Origin: an uncultured Bacteroidales bacterium
GTDB taxonomy: Bacteria; Bacteroidota; Bacteroidia; Bacteroidales; UBA932
DNA length: 63,553 nt
NCBI GenBank assembly: GCA_944323785.1
Contig: CALUTU010000013.1
Span: forward strand, 1-63,553
Direction of reading: 5' to 3'
The notes under the pieces were generated by a model that worked only from the letters and a program-made list of their open reading frames with translations, made no database searches and had not been told where the DNA came from. Made by a program: the position numbers and the translations under genes. Shown here piece after piece: positions 25,286 to 33,695 of this stretch (within the stretch, counting starts at the first letter, position 1; every line of letters starts with the position of its first letter).

Positions 25286-25890
25286 TGATTAAGAATATGG
25301 AAACAATGGTGATAATAGATGACAAGATAGTCTCCTCGGAGATTTTCACGGAGTGTTTTGCCTGCGATTATGGGACTTGCGGCGGTGCGTGCTGCATCAT
25401 CGGGGACAGCGGTGCTCCGATGGAGGAGAGCGAGCCGGAGCGCATTGAGGCCAATTACGACAAGTTCTCTCCGCTGATGTCGCCTGAGGGCAGGGCCGTG
25501 GTGGCCGAGAAAGGATTTTTCGAGATTGACTCAGACGGGGATATGGTCACTCCGCTGGTGCCGGGCCGGGAGGAATGCGCCTATGCGTCCTGCGATGAGG
25601 AAGGCAATTGGTTCTGCACGATAGAGAGGTCCTGGTGCAGGGGCGGCTCGGACTTTGTCAAGCCGATATCCTGCCGTCTTTACCCGATCAGAGTCACCAG
25701 ACTTTCCAACGGCATGACCGCGCTTAACCTGCACCGCTGGAACATCTGCTCCTGTGCTTTCGCCAAGGGCAAAAAGGAAGGCATCCCGGTCTTCCGCTTC
25801 CTGCAGAAGCCCCTGACGGATGCCTTCGGTGAAGACTTCTACTCCGCCCTTGAGGCCGCCTACGCGCAGTCATTCCAAGGCTCAGATTGA
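25285..25890 (+). CDS. DUF3109 family protein
   Basis: A 201-residue cysteine-rich cytoplasmic protein, recognised as DUF3109 by CFACDYGTCGGACC near residue 25 and a second set including CAYASCDEEGNWFCTIE, SWCRGG and PISCRLYPIR in the middle, ending with WNICSCAFAKG. The Cys pattern resembles the YkgJ-like Fe-S or zinc proteins. Function unknown. It overlaps the M16-like gene by one base. Two in-frame ATG codons (25285 and 25297) are both possible starts. Confidence 0.82.
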   Translation: MIKNMETMVIIDDKIVSSEIFTECFACDYGTCGGACCIIGDSGAPMEESEPERIEANYDKFSPLMSPEGRAVVAEKGFFEIDSDGDMVTPLVPGREECAYASCDEEGNWFCTIERSWCRGGSDFVKPISCRLYPIRVTRLSNGMTALNLHRWNICSCAFAKGKKEGIPVFRFLQKPLTDAFGEDFYSALEAAYAQSFQGSD

Positions 25891-25959
25891 GTTTCCGAAT
25901 ACAAAAGTTCTGGTCTGTGACCTGTCTCTCTATAATTTCGGCTCACTTCCGCCGTATCG

Positions 25960-26077
25960 GGCTCATGAAGAATCCAGCAGTCGAAAAGACCAGGCCCTCC
26001 CACCGCTTCGCGGCGGGCCCCTCCCTCTAGAGCCGAGGGCGGCTAGTCTTTTCTCGTCGCTGGATTCTTCATGAGCC
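25960..26077. repeat. 118-bp long-hairpin element (MITE-like)
   Basis: The ends are inverted copies of about 31 bp: 25960-25990 and 26046-26077, pairing over GGCTCATGAAGAATCCAGC and AAAAGAC with only a small bulge between. A second hairpin sits inside (CCCACCGC-TTC-GCGGCGGG). No gene is inside. It fits a non-autonomous repeat or a structured intergenic element; no transposase is near. The rest of the 25891-26187 spacer shows no gene. Confidence 0.7.
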
Positions 26078-26082
26078 TATCC

Positions 26083-26100
26083 ATTCTATCTGGATAGAAT
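26083..26100. repeat. Short perfect palindrome
   Basis: ATTCTATC-TG-GATAGAAT, an 8-bp perfect inverted repeat 5 bp after the long hairpin. It could be an operator or a scar; nothing else supports a role. Confidence 0.4.
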
Positions 26101-26187
26101 CTATTCTCGGCAGCAGTTAGCCAATAGGCTTAGTATTGTCGGTTATGTTACTATCACCAGAAAGAAAGTCTTAATGGTCGATTTGGG

Positions 26188-26934
26188 TTAAAAAGCAATA
26201 ATCGGTCGCACTTTTAGAGCGTAGTTTTTGTTCTGGCTCCACACCCGGCCTTGCAAGGTAAGGCTGACAGACCATGCCTTGGTGTACTGATTATGCTCGG
26301 AACTTGACCAGTAATTGCCGTCTATCAGTTCTGCTGATTCAATCTTTTCCAGAACGGCATTGATTGTATTCGTGTTGTTCATCCCGTACATACCGTTCTC
26401 CCGTATCTCATCGGACTCGGTGCAGAGCAGGTCTCTCAGCTCTATGATGGAAGGAAGATACCAGCCGCTGCTTTTTTCAGGAGCTGCGACCTGCTCTCCG
26501 TATGCGGTTACTTCTGCCACGGCCTGGATGATATAGTCAGGCATGGCCTCGTTAAATGCTTCGAAGCCTTTCGTATTGTTGTAGCCGATTGCCCTCATAA
26601 GACTTTCAGTGTTGTTCTGTGTTACGGAACTCTTATAGGTTGTATTGTCTTTGACCCATCTTCCGACGATCCCGCTGTATTCAGTTACTGTCTGTCGGAA
26701 TGCTGTAAATTCAGGTTGCCACATCATATTTTCTCCATTTGCGGCATCGGTTAGGGTTACTGCGAGGCCGTGCGTACATTCAGGGTGCTCGGCCAGTAGT
26801 GCGCTGTCCTTCGCTGTCGGATCTCCGACCCAGTATACAACAGCTATGGGTTCCTTGCCATCGATGAGTTCTGTAGAGAAGGTTCCGTCAGAATCGGTAG
26901 CCGATGCTGATGCCTGGGTATTGGCGGTATTCAA
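26188..26934 (-). pseudogene. DUF1566 (Lcl C-terminal) domain fragment, no signal peptide
   Basis: A 248-residue frame made almost wholly of the DUF1566-type domain that ends many Bacteroidales fimbrillin-like surface proteins: KEPIAVVYWVGDPTA, ECTHGLAVTLTDA, GYNNTKGFEAFN, SGWYLPSIIELRDLL, YWSSSEHNQYTKAWSVSL and the closing VRPIIAF. Such proteins normally have a lipoprotein signal and N-terminal beta domains; here the first 15 residues come from the out-of-frame 3' end of the neighbouring barrel gene. It is most likely a 5'-truncated relic, though re-initiation after the barrel stop cannot be excluded. Confidence 0.6.
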
Positions 26935-27514
26935 AAAGGAACTTTGCGCCTTTAACTATTGTCTCTTCTTTGTCATAAATTGTAGAGACGGAAGTTCTGT
27001 TGAAGAACCACAGCATCAGCGGAAAATCAAATGCAAGGTCAATATAGTCTCCGTTCCCGAGCCTTATGCCGATACCTATCTCAGGAGAAAAGTAGGCTCC
27101 TATATCAAAAGTATTGATTATATCGGCACTTACGTCTGGAGGGCTGTCGCTGCAAGTGGTAAGGCCGACAGCGCATCCCAGGTACGTGTCGATGTGCCTG
27201 TTGGCTACGAAGTACCATCGTGGCAAGAATCCTGCCCTTATGCTGAATCCGTCTTGGAAACCTTTTCGAGCCCACAGCTCTCCGCCGAGGAACAGGTTCT
27301 TGTCAAGATACCTGACACCGTGAGTCGTTCTTACACCGAAGTTCAGCATGTGTGTATATCCCACGGACACGCTTCCCTCGTATATTCTTGTCTTCAACGT
27401 GTCCTGCTCAGTCCTGTTCCCAGGACTTTCTGCCGCAGCAGGCAGGCATATTACGGCAAGAAAGCAGACAGATGATATAAAAGCTTTCAGGATAAGCTCT
27501 ATTTTGTGTCTCAT
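26888..27514 (-). CDS. Outer-membrane beta-barrel protein, tandem copy 1
   Basis: About 208 residues from MRHKIELILK (an ATG 18 bases upstream, at 27532, is also possible). Signal peptide ends near CLPAAAES. The barrel strands include RTTHGVRYLDKNLFLGGELW and FLPRWYFVANRHIDTYLGCA and end with ISIGYRF, an aromatic C terminus. It is a clear paralog of the gene at 27550, from which it is separated by a 35-bp gap, and its last 47 bases overlap the DUF1566 fragment. Function unknown. Confidence 0.7.
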   Translation of the reverse strand: MRHKIELILKAFISSVCFLAVICLPAAAESPGNRTEQDTLKTRIYEGSVSVGYTHMLNFGVRTTHGVRYLDKNLFLGGELWARKGFQDGFSIRAGFLPRWYFVANRHIDTYLGCAVGLTTCSDSPPDVSADIINTFDIGAYFSPEIGIGIRLGNGDYIDLAFDFPLMLWFFNRTSVSTIYDKEETIVKGAKFLFEYRQYPGISIGYRF

Positions 27515-27549
27515 AAGTTTATCTGTAAACACAATGCATTATTAGTCCG

Positions 27550-28137
27550 TCAGAATCTGTATCCGATGATTATGCCGGGGTAGGGGCGGTAATCAAAGTA
27601 AGACTGTCCGCCGTTATGGGTCAGGACGTCGTCTGTGAAAGTCCTATTGAAGAACCACAGCCATAACGGGAAGTCAAGAGCAAAATCAATGTAGTCTCCG
27701 TTCCTGAGCCTTATGCCGATACCTATCTCGGGAGTGAGGTAGGCGCCGACCTCAAAAACATCAAGCCATTCCCCATGCGAATTGTTGTATGCATCACTGC
27801 CTGTAGTAAGCCCAACCGCGCATCCCAGATATGTGTCAATGTGCCTGTTGGCTACGAAATACCATCTGGGCAGGAATCCGGCCCTGAGAGTAAATGGATC
27901 CATGAATCCCTTTCGAGCCCACAGCTCTCCGCCGAGGAACAGGTTTTTGTCAAGATACCTGACACCGTGAGTTGTCCTTATTCCGAGATTTATTAAGTAT
28001 GTAACGCCAACGGACACACTTCCCTCGTATATTCTTGTTTTCACTGAGTCTTGTCCAACTCTGTCTTCCGCACTTTCAGCCGCAGCGGGCAGGTAGATGA
28101 CGGCAAGTAAGCAGACAGTTGCTATTATAGTCTTCAT
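27550..28137 (-). CDS. Outer-membrane beta-barrel protein, tandem copy 2
   Basis: A 195-residue barrel with signal peptide MKTIIATVCLLAVIYLPAAA. It shares long identical blocks with the downstream copy (for example THGVRYLDKNLFLGGELWAR, FLPRWYFVANRHIDTYLGCA) and the same ending IIIGYRF. The middle loop (DAYNNSHGEWLDVFEV here) and the region after FFNRT differ, as expected for loops facing outward. It is first in transcription order of the pair. Confidence 0.72.
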   Translation of the reverse strand: MKTIIATVCLLAVIYLPAAAESAEDRVGQDSVKTRIYEGSVSVGVTYLINLGIRTTHGVRYLDKNLFLGGELWARKGFMDPFTLRAGFLPRWYFVANRHIDTYLGCAVGLTTGSDAYNNSHGEWLDVFEVGAYLTPEIGIGIRLRNGDYIDFALDFPLWLWFFNRTFTDDVLTHNGGQSYFDYRPYPGIIIGYRF

Positions 28138-28144
28138 AATCTAT

Positions 28145-28360
28145 CTATTGTGGTATTTCGTAAGTTATTATGCGGTAATAAGATCTATAATATCCGTCGC
28201 TCTCGCCTTTGGTAGTAGGTATTACAGCAGGCTCGTGACTTTTGAATATGCCTGAATAGAAGTATCCATATCCGGCTTGAGGGTCTTGGAACAGGATAAG
28301 ACTATGGCCATCGTGAAAGTTTTTAGGATTTGTCAATATGGCCGTGTGTCGCTCTTTCAT
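28145..28360 (-). CDS. Possible small protein, unknown
   Basis: A 71-residue frame from ATG 28360 (MKERHTAILTNPKNFHDG) to a stop 7 bases before the barrel gene. It is rich in Tyr, Gly and His, has no signal peptide, and matches nothing I recognise. A longer version from 28501 would read through a terminator, so the short start is preferred. It might be the tail of a lost gene. Confidence 0.3.
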   Translation of the reverse strand: MKERHTAILTNPKNFHDGHSLILFQDPQAGYGYFYSGIFKSHEPAVIPTTKGESDGYYRSYYRIITYEIPQ

Positions 28361-28423
28361 GGTAAGTGTGTCTTTATTGTTTAGATGCATAAAATGCTTA
28401 AAACGCTGCATCTGATTGATGAA

Positions 28424-28453
28424 AAGGCGCACCGTGACTGATGCGCCTTGATG
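28424..28453 (-). terminator. Terminator behind the trmN6-barrel operon
   Basis: On the minus strand AAGGCGCA, a 10-nt loop and TGCGCCTT followed by TT; 70 bases after the stop of the barrel gene at 28523. Confidence 0.7.
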
Positions 28454-28522
28454 AATCTTGGTGGAAGAGTTTGCAGCCGGGTAGGTGCGAAAGTGATACA
28501 CTCCCGTTGGGCAAAAAGTGTT

Positions 28523-29149
28523 TTAGAAAGCGAAGAAACCGATAGAGAAGTTGAACATGAGCTTCTGTGTCATGTCCGGGTTGTAGGGACTTATGTAGCG
28601 TAGGCCGATACTTAAGTAGGCATTGTAGGCTCCTAAATACTTGGTTCCGAATTTCAGGTTCAGGTCGGCGTATGCGAAACGATAGGAGGTCTTGAGGTAG
28701 GTAGAGCCTCCGGAGGCGTTGAGTTCCAGTCTCCATCGGTCACTTTTATTAAGGAAATCATAACCAAGATTGAGGCCGACAGTGCCGTTGGAGGCGTAGT
28801 ACCCTTCGTAGCCATTGTAGCCATCTTTTGTCATGCCGATGACGTATTCGACAGGAACTCTTATGGACAGACCGTTCCTGAAGGAGACTCCAGGGGATAC
28901 ATTCCAGTCAAATGTCATGAATTCAGGATAATCGAGCATATCGGTACCCATTCTTATTTCGGTCAGAAATGAGAACCAGGCTTTCGGTTTTACGACTACT
29001 GTGCCGGTATCTGTCCGCTGGGTGGACACGGAGTCTGTGGCAGTAGTCGCGTTCAAGGCAGTTGCGGTGTCGTTCTGTGCCGTGGCATTTGTGACGGTGA
29101 CGGCCAGGAGCAGCAGGGTCGCTGCGGTGATAAGTGCTGTTCTTTTCAT
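28523..29149 (-). CDS. Outer-membrane beta-barrel protein
   Basis: A 208-residue secreted protein: signal peptide to about residue 25 (VTVTNATAQ), a Thr/Ala-rich linker, then strands such as FLTEIRMGTDML, LSIRVPVEYVIGM, TVGLNLGYDFL and a C-terminal LMFNFSIGFFAF with final Phe. The specific family is not recognised. It follows trmN6 by 15 bases and is the last gene of the operon, ahead of a terminator. Confidence 0.65.
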   Translation of the reverse strand: MKRTALITAATLLLLAVTVTNATAQNDTATALNATTATDSVSTQRTDTGTVVVKPKAWFSFLTEIRMGTDMLDYPEFMTFDWNVSPGVSFRNGLSIRVPVEYVIGMTKDGYNGYEGYYASNGTVGLNLGYDFLNKSDRWRLELNASGGSTYLKTSYRFAYADLNLKFGTKYLGAYNAYLSIGLRYISPYNPDMTQKLMFNFSIGFFAF

Positions 29150-29164
29150 ACAGGCGTGTGTTGA

Positions 29165-29917
29165 TTATTGTTCATAAAGGTAGAAGTCTTTGGTAAGTGC
29201 CGCGTGCTCCGTACTCCGGTGTCCGTCCGGGCCGGTCAGCGTGAGGGTGTCCTCTGCGGGAGACAGGACGGGCTGCTTGCCGAATGATGCCAAGATGCGC
29301 CGGGGATGCGTGGACGGCTTTGAGTAGACCCGGGTGAGCCGGTGCAGGTAAAGCCTGCTTCTGTCCGCCAGCCGCAGTATGGATTTCTCGGACTCGGAGG
29401 GAACGATCAGACTAAAGACCCCCGAGTCGGTGAGCAGGCCGGCGGAGAGCAGCAGCAATTCGTCGTGCGGAAGGCCGCCTGTATGCCTGGCGGTAGAGCG
29501 GCGGCTGTCCGGATTGGTCAGTGTATTGTCGTAAAACGGCGGGTTGGATACTATCAGGTCGAAGCGTTCAGCGGCTGTGACAGTGTCACGGCAGAAACCC
29601 TGCAGCCCTATATGGACTGTTCTGAGCCGGTCGGCCCATGGAGAGCCTGTGAAGTTCTCCTTTGCCTGCATGGCGGCGTCTTTGTCGCAGTCAATGCCTG
29701 TGATGCGGGCCTTGGGAAACCTCTGGGCCAGCATCAGGGCTATCAGACCGCTTCCGGTGCCGATGTCAAGAATGTTCCTGGGATGATTTACCTGTGTCTC
29801 CCCAAGACGTTCCTGACCGGCCCATGCTCCTAACAGGACTCCGTCCGTGCCCACTTTCATGGCGCAGCGGTCGTGCCATACGGTGAACTGCTTGAACCTG
29901 AAGTACGGCGCTCCCAT
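29165..29917 (-). CDS. tRNA1(Val) (adenine-N6)-methyltransferase TrmN6-like
   Basis: A 250-residue SAM-dependent N6-adenine methyltransferase. Starting at ATG 29917 gives MGAPYFRFKQFTVWHDRCAM, the usual N terminus, then KVGTDGVLLGAW, the SAM motif ILDIGTGSGLIALMLAQRF (about residue 50) and the catalytic IVSNPPFYDN (about 118). E. coli TrmN6 (YfiC) modifies A37 of tRNA1Val. The start shares one base with the stop of the TonB-type gene (TAATG); an open frame further upstream is only a shadow of that gene. Confidence 0.85.
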   Translation of the reverse strand: MGAPYFRFKQFTVWHDRCAMKVGTDGVLLGAWAGQERLGETQVNHPRNILDIGTGSGLIALMLAQRFPKARITGIDCDKDAAMQAKENFTGSPWADRLRTVHIGLQGFCRDTVTAAERFDLIVSNPPFYDNTLTNPDSRRSTARHTGGLPHDELLLLSAGLLTDSGVFSLIVPSESEKSILRLADRSRLYLHRLTRVYSKPSTHPRRILASFGKQPVLSPAEDTLTLTGPDGHRSTEHAALTKDFYLYEQ

Positions 29918-32412
29918 TACATCATTCCTCCCGTACCTTGCTGTCCGGTACTTATGCCGGAGGAGCCGCCTACGCGGGATGACTCCTCGAAGCTGCCGAC
30001 ATTGCGCCTGCGTGTGTTGGTCGCGGTGCCGAAGCGCCAGCTGAAGGACAGTGTGACTTTCTGTATGTTCATGCGCTGGTGGATGCTGTAGGTCTCCACG
30101 TCGCCCGTGTACGATGTGATGTCGCTCCTGAACGACCGGAGGATGTCCTGGACGTTGAGGGCGATGGTGCCTCGGCCGTCCCACAGGTTTTTCTTGATGC
30201 CTCCGAAAAGCATGTACATCGGACGGATGTTCATGTATCCTATGGTCATGTTGCCGGAGCCGAAGCCTCCGACTTCGATTTTCCATTCTTTGGGCAGCAG
30301 GAATGTAAGGTTGCCGTAGAAGCTTTGCAGGAACGATCCCTCGTCATAGTCCCCTTCCGTGCTGGTGTTGCCGTTGTAGGCGGCGAAATAGTTGGCCGAG
30401 AAGTTCAGCCATTTGGTGATGGGCAGCTCGGATACGGACAGGGCCGCTCCGGCTATCTCCTGGGTGCCGAAGTTCTCCCAGATCAGACGCTGCTCGCCGT
30501 TGTCTGGATTGACTTCCGGGTGCTGCATGATGAGGTTGGAGTTGTGCTGGTACATCAGGCTCAGGTTGAGGTGCTGGCCGTAGCCTACGGTCAGGGATAC
30601 CTGGTCGGAGAACTGCGGATCAAGATTGGGGTCTCCTTCCGTATATGCATTTGCGGACATATAGGTGCGGAAGGGGTTGAGCTGACTGTATCCGGGTCTG
30701 TTGATACGGCGGGTGTATGAAGCGGCCAGCCGCCATTTCTGAGTAGGCATATAGCTTACAAAGGCAGTGGGGAAGAGGTTGAAATAGCTCTTGACGCTTT
30801 TCTCACCGGCACTGCGCCAGTCTCCTCTGGCGTATGTGTATTCACCGCGCAGGCCTATCTTGACCGACCATTTCTGCCCGAAGCTCTTGGCGGCGGAGAT
30901 GTAGGCTGCCGCTATCTGCTCGTCGTAGAGGAAGATGTTGGACAGGCTGTCGCTGTGAGTCCATGCATTGTTGAAGAAATCATCGCGGACAGAGTTGTTG
31001 TCGGTGACTGTGCGGGACCATTTGAGTCCCGCCTCAAGCAGGCCGGTCTGCCAGAATACCTGCTGGTAGTCGGCTTTGGCGGACCAGATCTGTAGTTTCT
31101 GGGCGGCGTTCTGCCGGAATATGTTGGAATCGAGTTGGATCAGTGTCTGAAAGCCGGGGACGGGTATGTCGCTTTGACGGCTGGTATTGAGGATGTCGAA
31201 ATATGAGTAGTCGGCGTTGACGGTCAGCTCCTGGGCCTTTGCCTTGTCAAATGTGTGTGTATAGTTGAGGTTGGCGGAGATGCCGTTGAAACGGTCGGAG
31301 TTGTCTATACTGCTTTCCAGCCGGCCCAGCAGTTCGTCACCGAGCAGGTGTTCCGTGAAGTTGTCGCCGTATGTTCCTGTGCCGCTGTTGCGGAACGTGC
31401 CGTTGACTATTGCCCCCAATATATTGTTGTCGTTGATGTACCAGTCGTTGCCGACGCGGAACATCTGGTCCAGGCTTTGATTGAGCAGATTGGACCTGCT
31501 GGACATGGCGATGGAGTTGTTCTCTCCGTAAAGGGATCTGGAGTCCAGGATTATGTCCATGTCGTCATAGCGGGCGCTGTAGGTAAGGAATGTGTTGGTT
31601 TTCTTTCCCCGGTAGCTCAGATTGACCGACCCGTCTGCGGCCTGGTTGTACCTGTCGAAGTACATGCCGCCGTATCCGAGATTGACGGAGCCGTTGAGTC
31701 CATGGGTGAAATTCTTCTTGGTGACGATGTTTATGATACCTCCGCCGCCGGCTGCATCGTATTTTGAGGAAGGATGGGCCATGATTTCTATCCGGTCAAT
31801 CGTGGTGCCGTCGGTGGAGTTGAGCAGGACTTCCAGTTCCTTGCCGGACAGATTCGAGGGTCTGCCGTCGATCCACACAGCTACAGATGAGCCGTTGAGC
31901 TTGACATTGCCGTCGAAGTCAATGGTGACGCCCGGCGCCTTACGCAGCAGGTCCGTGCCGTTGCTGCCTTCGGTGGATACAGCGTCCGAGACATTCATTA
32001 CTATCTTGTCCAGCTTCTGCTCGATGACAGGTCTTCTTGCAGATACTACTACAGCGTCCAGCATCTCAGCGTCAGGTTCGATGCTGACTGTCCCGATGTC
32101 TGTGCCGTCGGCCGGATTGACTCTGATGACCGCGTCTTTGTATCCGATGAATGATATCTTGAGAATATATTCTCTTGCCGTCAGGCCGCTGAAAGCGAAC
32201 TTTCCCGTGGAATCGGTGGTGGTGCCGTCCACGAATGTGCTGTCCGGCAGTATCAGGGCCACTGTCGCGAATTCTATGGGAGCGGATGTGGCCGCGTCAC
32301 TCACCTTGCCGGCCAGACTGTTTCTGCTGTCTGTCTGTTGCCTGGCTTCTGCCGTGCCGATGGCAGTAAGGGTAAGTATTGCCATAGTAATAACCGTAAG
32401 TATGCGTTTCAT
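29917..32412 (-). CDS. TonB-dependent receptor-like outer-membrane protein with carboxypeptidase-regulatory domain
   Basis: An 831-residue outer-membrane protein. Signal peptide to about residue 24, then a carboxypeptidase-regulatory-like beta domain (LAGKVSDAATSAPIEFATVA to ISFIGYKDAVI), a plug domain (KIVMNVSDAV.., DLLRKAPGV, IEIMAHPSSKYDAAG) and a large barrel of the OMP_b-brl_3 type. The start at 32412 is chosen because it forms an ATGA overlap with the gntR stop; an upstream ATG (32424) is inside gntR. This family is common in Bacteroidetes next to two-part regulators and ABC genes; substrate unknown. Confidence 0.85.
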   Translation of the reverse strand: MKRILTVITMAILTLTAIGTAEARQQTDSRNSLAGKVSDAATSAPIEFATVALILPDSTFVDGTTTDSTGKFAFSGLTAREYILKISFIGYKDAVIRVNPADGTDIGTVSIEPDAEMLDAVVVSARRPVIEQKLDKIVMNVSDAVSTEGSNGTDLLRKAPGVTIDFDGNVKLNGSSVAVWIDGRPSNLSGKELEVLLNSTDGTTIDRIEIMAHPSSKYDAAGGGGIINIVTKKNFTHGLNGSVNLGYGGMYFDRYNQAADGSVNLSYRGKKTNTFLTYSARYDDMDIILDSRSLYGENNSIAMSSRSNLLNQSLDQMFRVGNDWYINDNNILGAIVNGTFRNSGTGTYGDNFTEHLLGDELLGRLESSIDNSDRFNGISANLNYTHTFDKAKAQELTVNADYSYFDILNTSRQSDIPVPGFQTLIQLDSNIFRQNAAQKLQIWSAKADYQQVFWQTGLLEAGLKWSRTVTDNNSVRDDFFNNAWTHSDSLSNIFLYDEQIAAAYISAAKSFGQKWSVKIGLRGEYTYARGDWRSAGEKSVKSYFNLFPTAFVSYMPTQKWRLAASYTRRINRPGYSQLNPFRTYMSANAYTEGDPNLDPQFSDQVSLTVGYGQHLNLSLMYQHNSNLIMQHPEVNPDNGEQRLIWENFGTQEIAGAALSVSELPITKWLNFSANYFAAYNGNTSTEGDYDEGSFLQSFYGNLTFLLPKEWKIEVGGFGSGNMTIGYMNIRPMYMLFGGIKKNLWDGRGTIALNVQDILRSFRSDITSYTGDVETYSIHQRMNIQKVTLSFSWRFGTATNTRRRNVGSFEESSRVGGSSGISTGQQGTGGMM

Positions 32413-32804
32413 TGCTGTTTCCAAATGTTGTTGTCTGTTGAATATTTCCTGTAGAGGGAGGATATTTCCTCGATAGTGATGCCGAGGATGTCCATTTTCC
32501 GGAAGATTTCTTTCAGATCCTCGGAGACGAAGGCCTCCCGCTGTCTGTCACGGATGATCTTCCTTGCCCCAGGGCTGACGAAGTAGCCTATGCCGCGCTT
32601 GTTGTGGATGATGCCGTCCTGGGACAGCTCGTCGTAGGAGCGGGCGACAGTGTTCGGATTGACCTCAAGGGCTATGCCGCATTCCCTTACCGACGGTATG
32701 CGGTCGCCCTCGGGCCACTGTCCTGTCAGAATCCGCTCGCATATCGAGTCGGCTATCTGCAGGTATATCGGTTTATGCTGGTCAAATTCCATAGTTGCTT
32801 GCAT
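32409..32804 (-). CDS. GntR family regulator, YtrA type
   Basis: A 131-residue short GntR protein: an N-terminal winged helix (PIYLQIADSICERILTGQW, then RIPSVRECGIALEVNPNTVA and IIHNKRGIGYFV) and only a small helical tail, which is the mark of the YtrA subfamily. These regulators control ABC transporter operons. Here it lies within such an operon, directly behind the permease, so autoregulation is likely. Start at 32804 or at the ATG four codons later. Confidence 0.9.
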   Translation of the reverse strand: MQATMEFDQHKPIYLQIADSICERILTGQWPEGDRIPSVRECGIALEVNPNTVARSYDELSQDGIIHNKRGIGYFVSPGARKIIRDRQREAFVSEDLKEIFRKMDILGITIEEISSLYRKYSTDNNIWKQQ

Positions 32805-32816
32805 TTTAATGTGACC

Positions 32817-33662
32817 TTAATACTGAAGCCTGCGGATGCGGAAGTAGGTGAGTGCCCAGAAAACTATAGGGAGGATGCAGTAAATGAGTGAGAGTGCTCT
32901 GGACAGGGTTATCATACACTGGAGCATGCGCTCGGGGGCTATGTCGGGATTGCTCTGCAGACTGTCGAAGAAGCAGATGGCGGAGATGACGGAGATGACA
33001 GCCCCTATTACCCAGATACCCAGAAAAGTAAGCAAGGTATAGCCTATCTTGTGTCGGCGGAACAGCATATTGAGCAGGACAAATGCGCTCTGAGTCATGG
33101 CAATGCCTACGATTGGCGGTATGGACAGCGGATTTACGGTGTCGTACATCTTGTTGACTAAGTCAATGTGCATTGCGTCAGCGTTGAAACTGAAAGGCAT
33201 GAAGCCCATGATTGTGTCCATATATACCTTGGAGGAGAACATGCAGCCCCAGATGCTGCCGGAGTAGCTGGCTTCAAACGGCATGAGGGTGAGCAGGGAG
33301 TCGAGGCTCATCAGCAGGACTGTGGAGAGCAAGGGGAAGATGACCGAGCAGATGACCAGCATACTGATGCACTTCTCGAGGGTCGATGAAGGAGAGACGG
33401 CGTAGAAGACACCTTCCATGCGGCGGTTTTCGTTCTTGTAGAGGAAGAAGGGTGCCAGGCAGCCTATGATGCTGAGGATTGTCGCGGCTGTGACTGCACG
33501 GGCTACGGTGGAGACTGGCTCACCGTCGATGAGATTAAGGGCCCATATGGCAAGGTAGATCATGAGAATGATGCATGTGCTGGTCAGGATTATAGAGTAT
33601 TTCTCCTGAAGTTCCTTGTAGATGGTCAGGCCCTGCCTGCGTATGTTGAATGTTGCGTTCAT
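32817..33662 (-). CDS. ABC-2-like membrane protein
   Basis: About 281 residues with six or so hydrophobic segments (for example IILTSTCIILMIYLAIWAL, AVTAATILSIIGCLAPFFLY, IPPIVGIAMTQSAFVLLNML, IGYTLLTFLGIWVIGAVISV). Sequence gives no family motif, but position between an ABC ATPase and a YtrA regulator marks it as the permease of that exporter. The start MNATFNIRRQG at 33662 is preferred to an ATG 21 bases upstream. Confidence 0.72.
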   Translation of the reverse strand: MNATFNIRRQGLTIYKELQEKYSIILTSTCIILMIYLAIWALNLIDGEPVSTVARAVTAATILSIIGCLAPFFLYKNENRRMEGVFYAVSPSSTLEKCISMLVICSVIFPLLSTVLLMSLDSLLTLMPFEASYSGSIWGCMFSSKVYMDTIMGFMPFSFNADAMHIDLVNKMYDTVNPLSIPPIVGIAMTQSAFVLLNMLFRRHKIGYTLLTFLGIWVIGAVISVISAICFFDSLQSNPDIAPERMLQCMITLSRALSLIYCILPIVFWALTYFRIRRLQY

Positions 33663-33695
33663 GGTGTGTACGTATTTAGTCAAGTGTGAATGTGT

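Noticed and set aside
26888-26934. Programmed frameshift joining the barrel and the DUF1566 frame
   Set aside because: The paralogous barrel ends at the same residue with a normal stop, and no slippery sequence is evident in the overlap.
29918-30286. N-terminal 120 residues preceding TrmN6 in the longest open frame
   Set aside because: They are an out-of-frame reading of the TonB-type gene; the ATG at 29917 gives the normal enzyme length.
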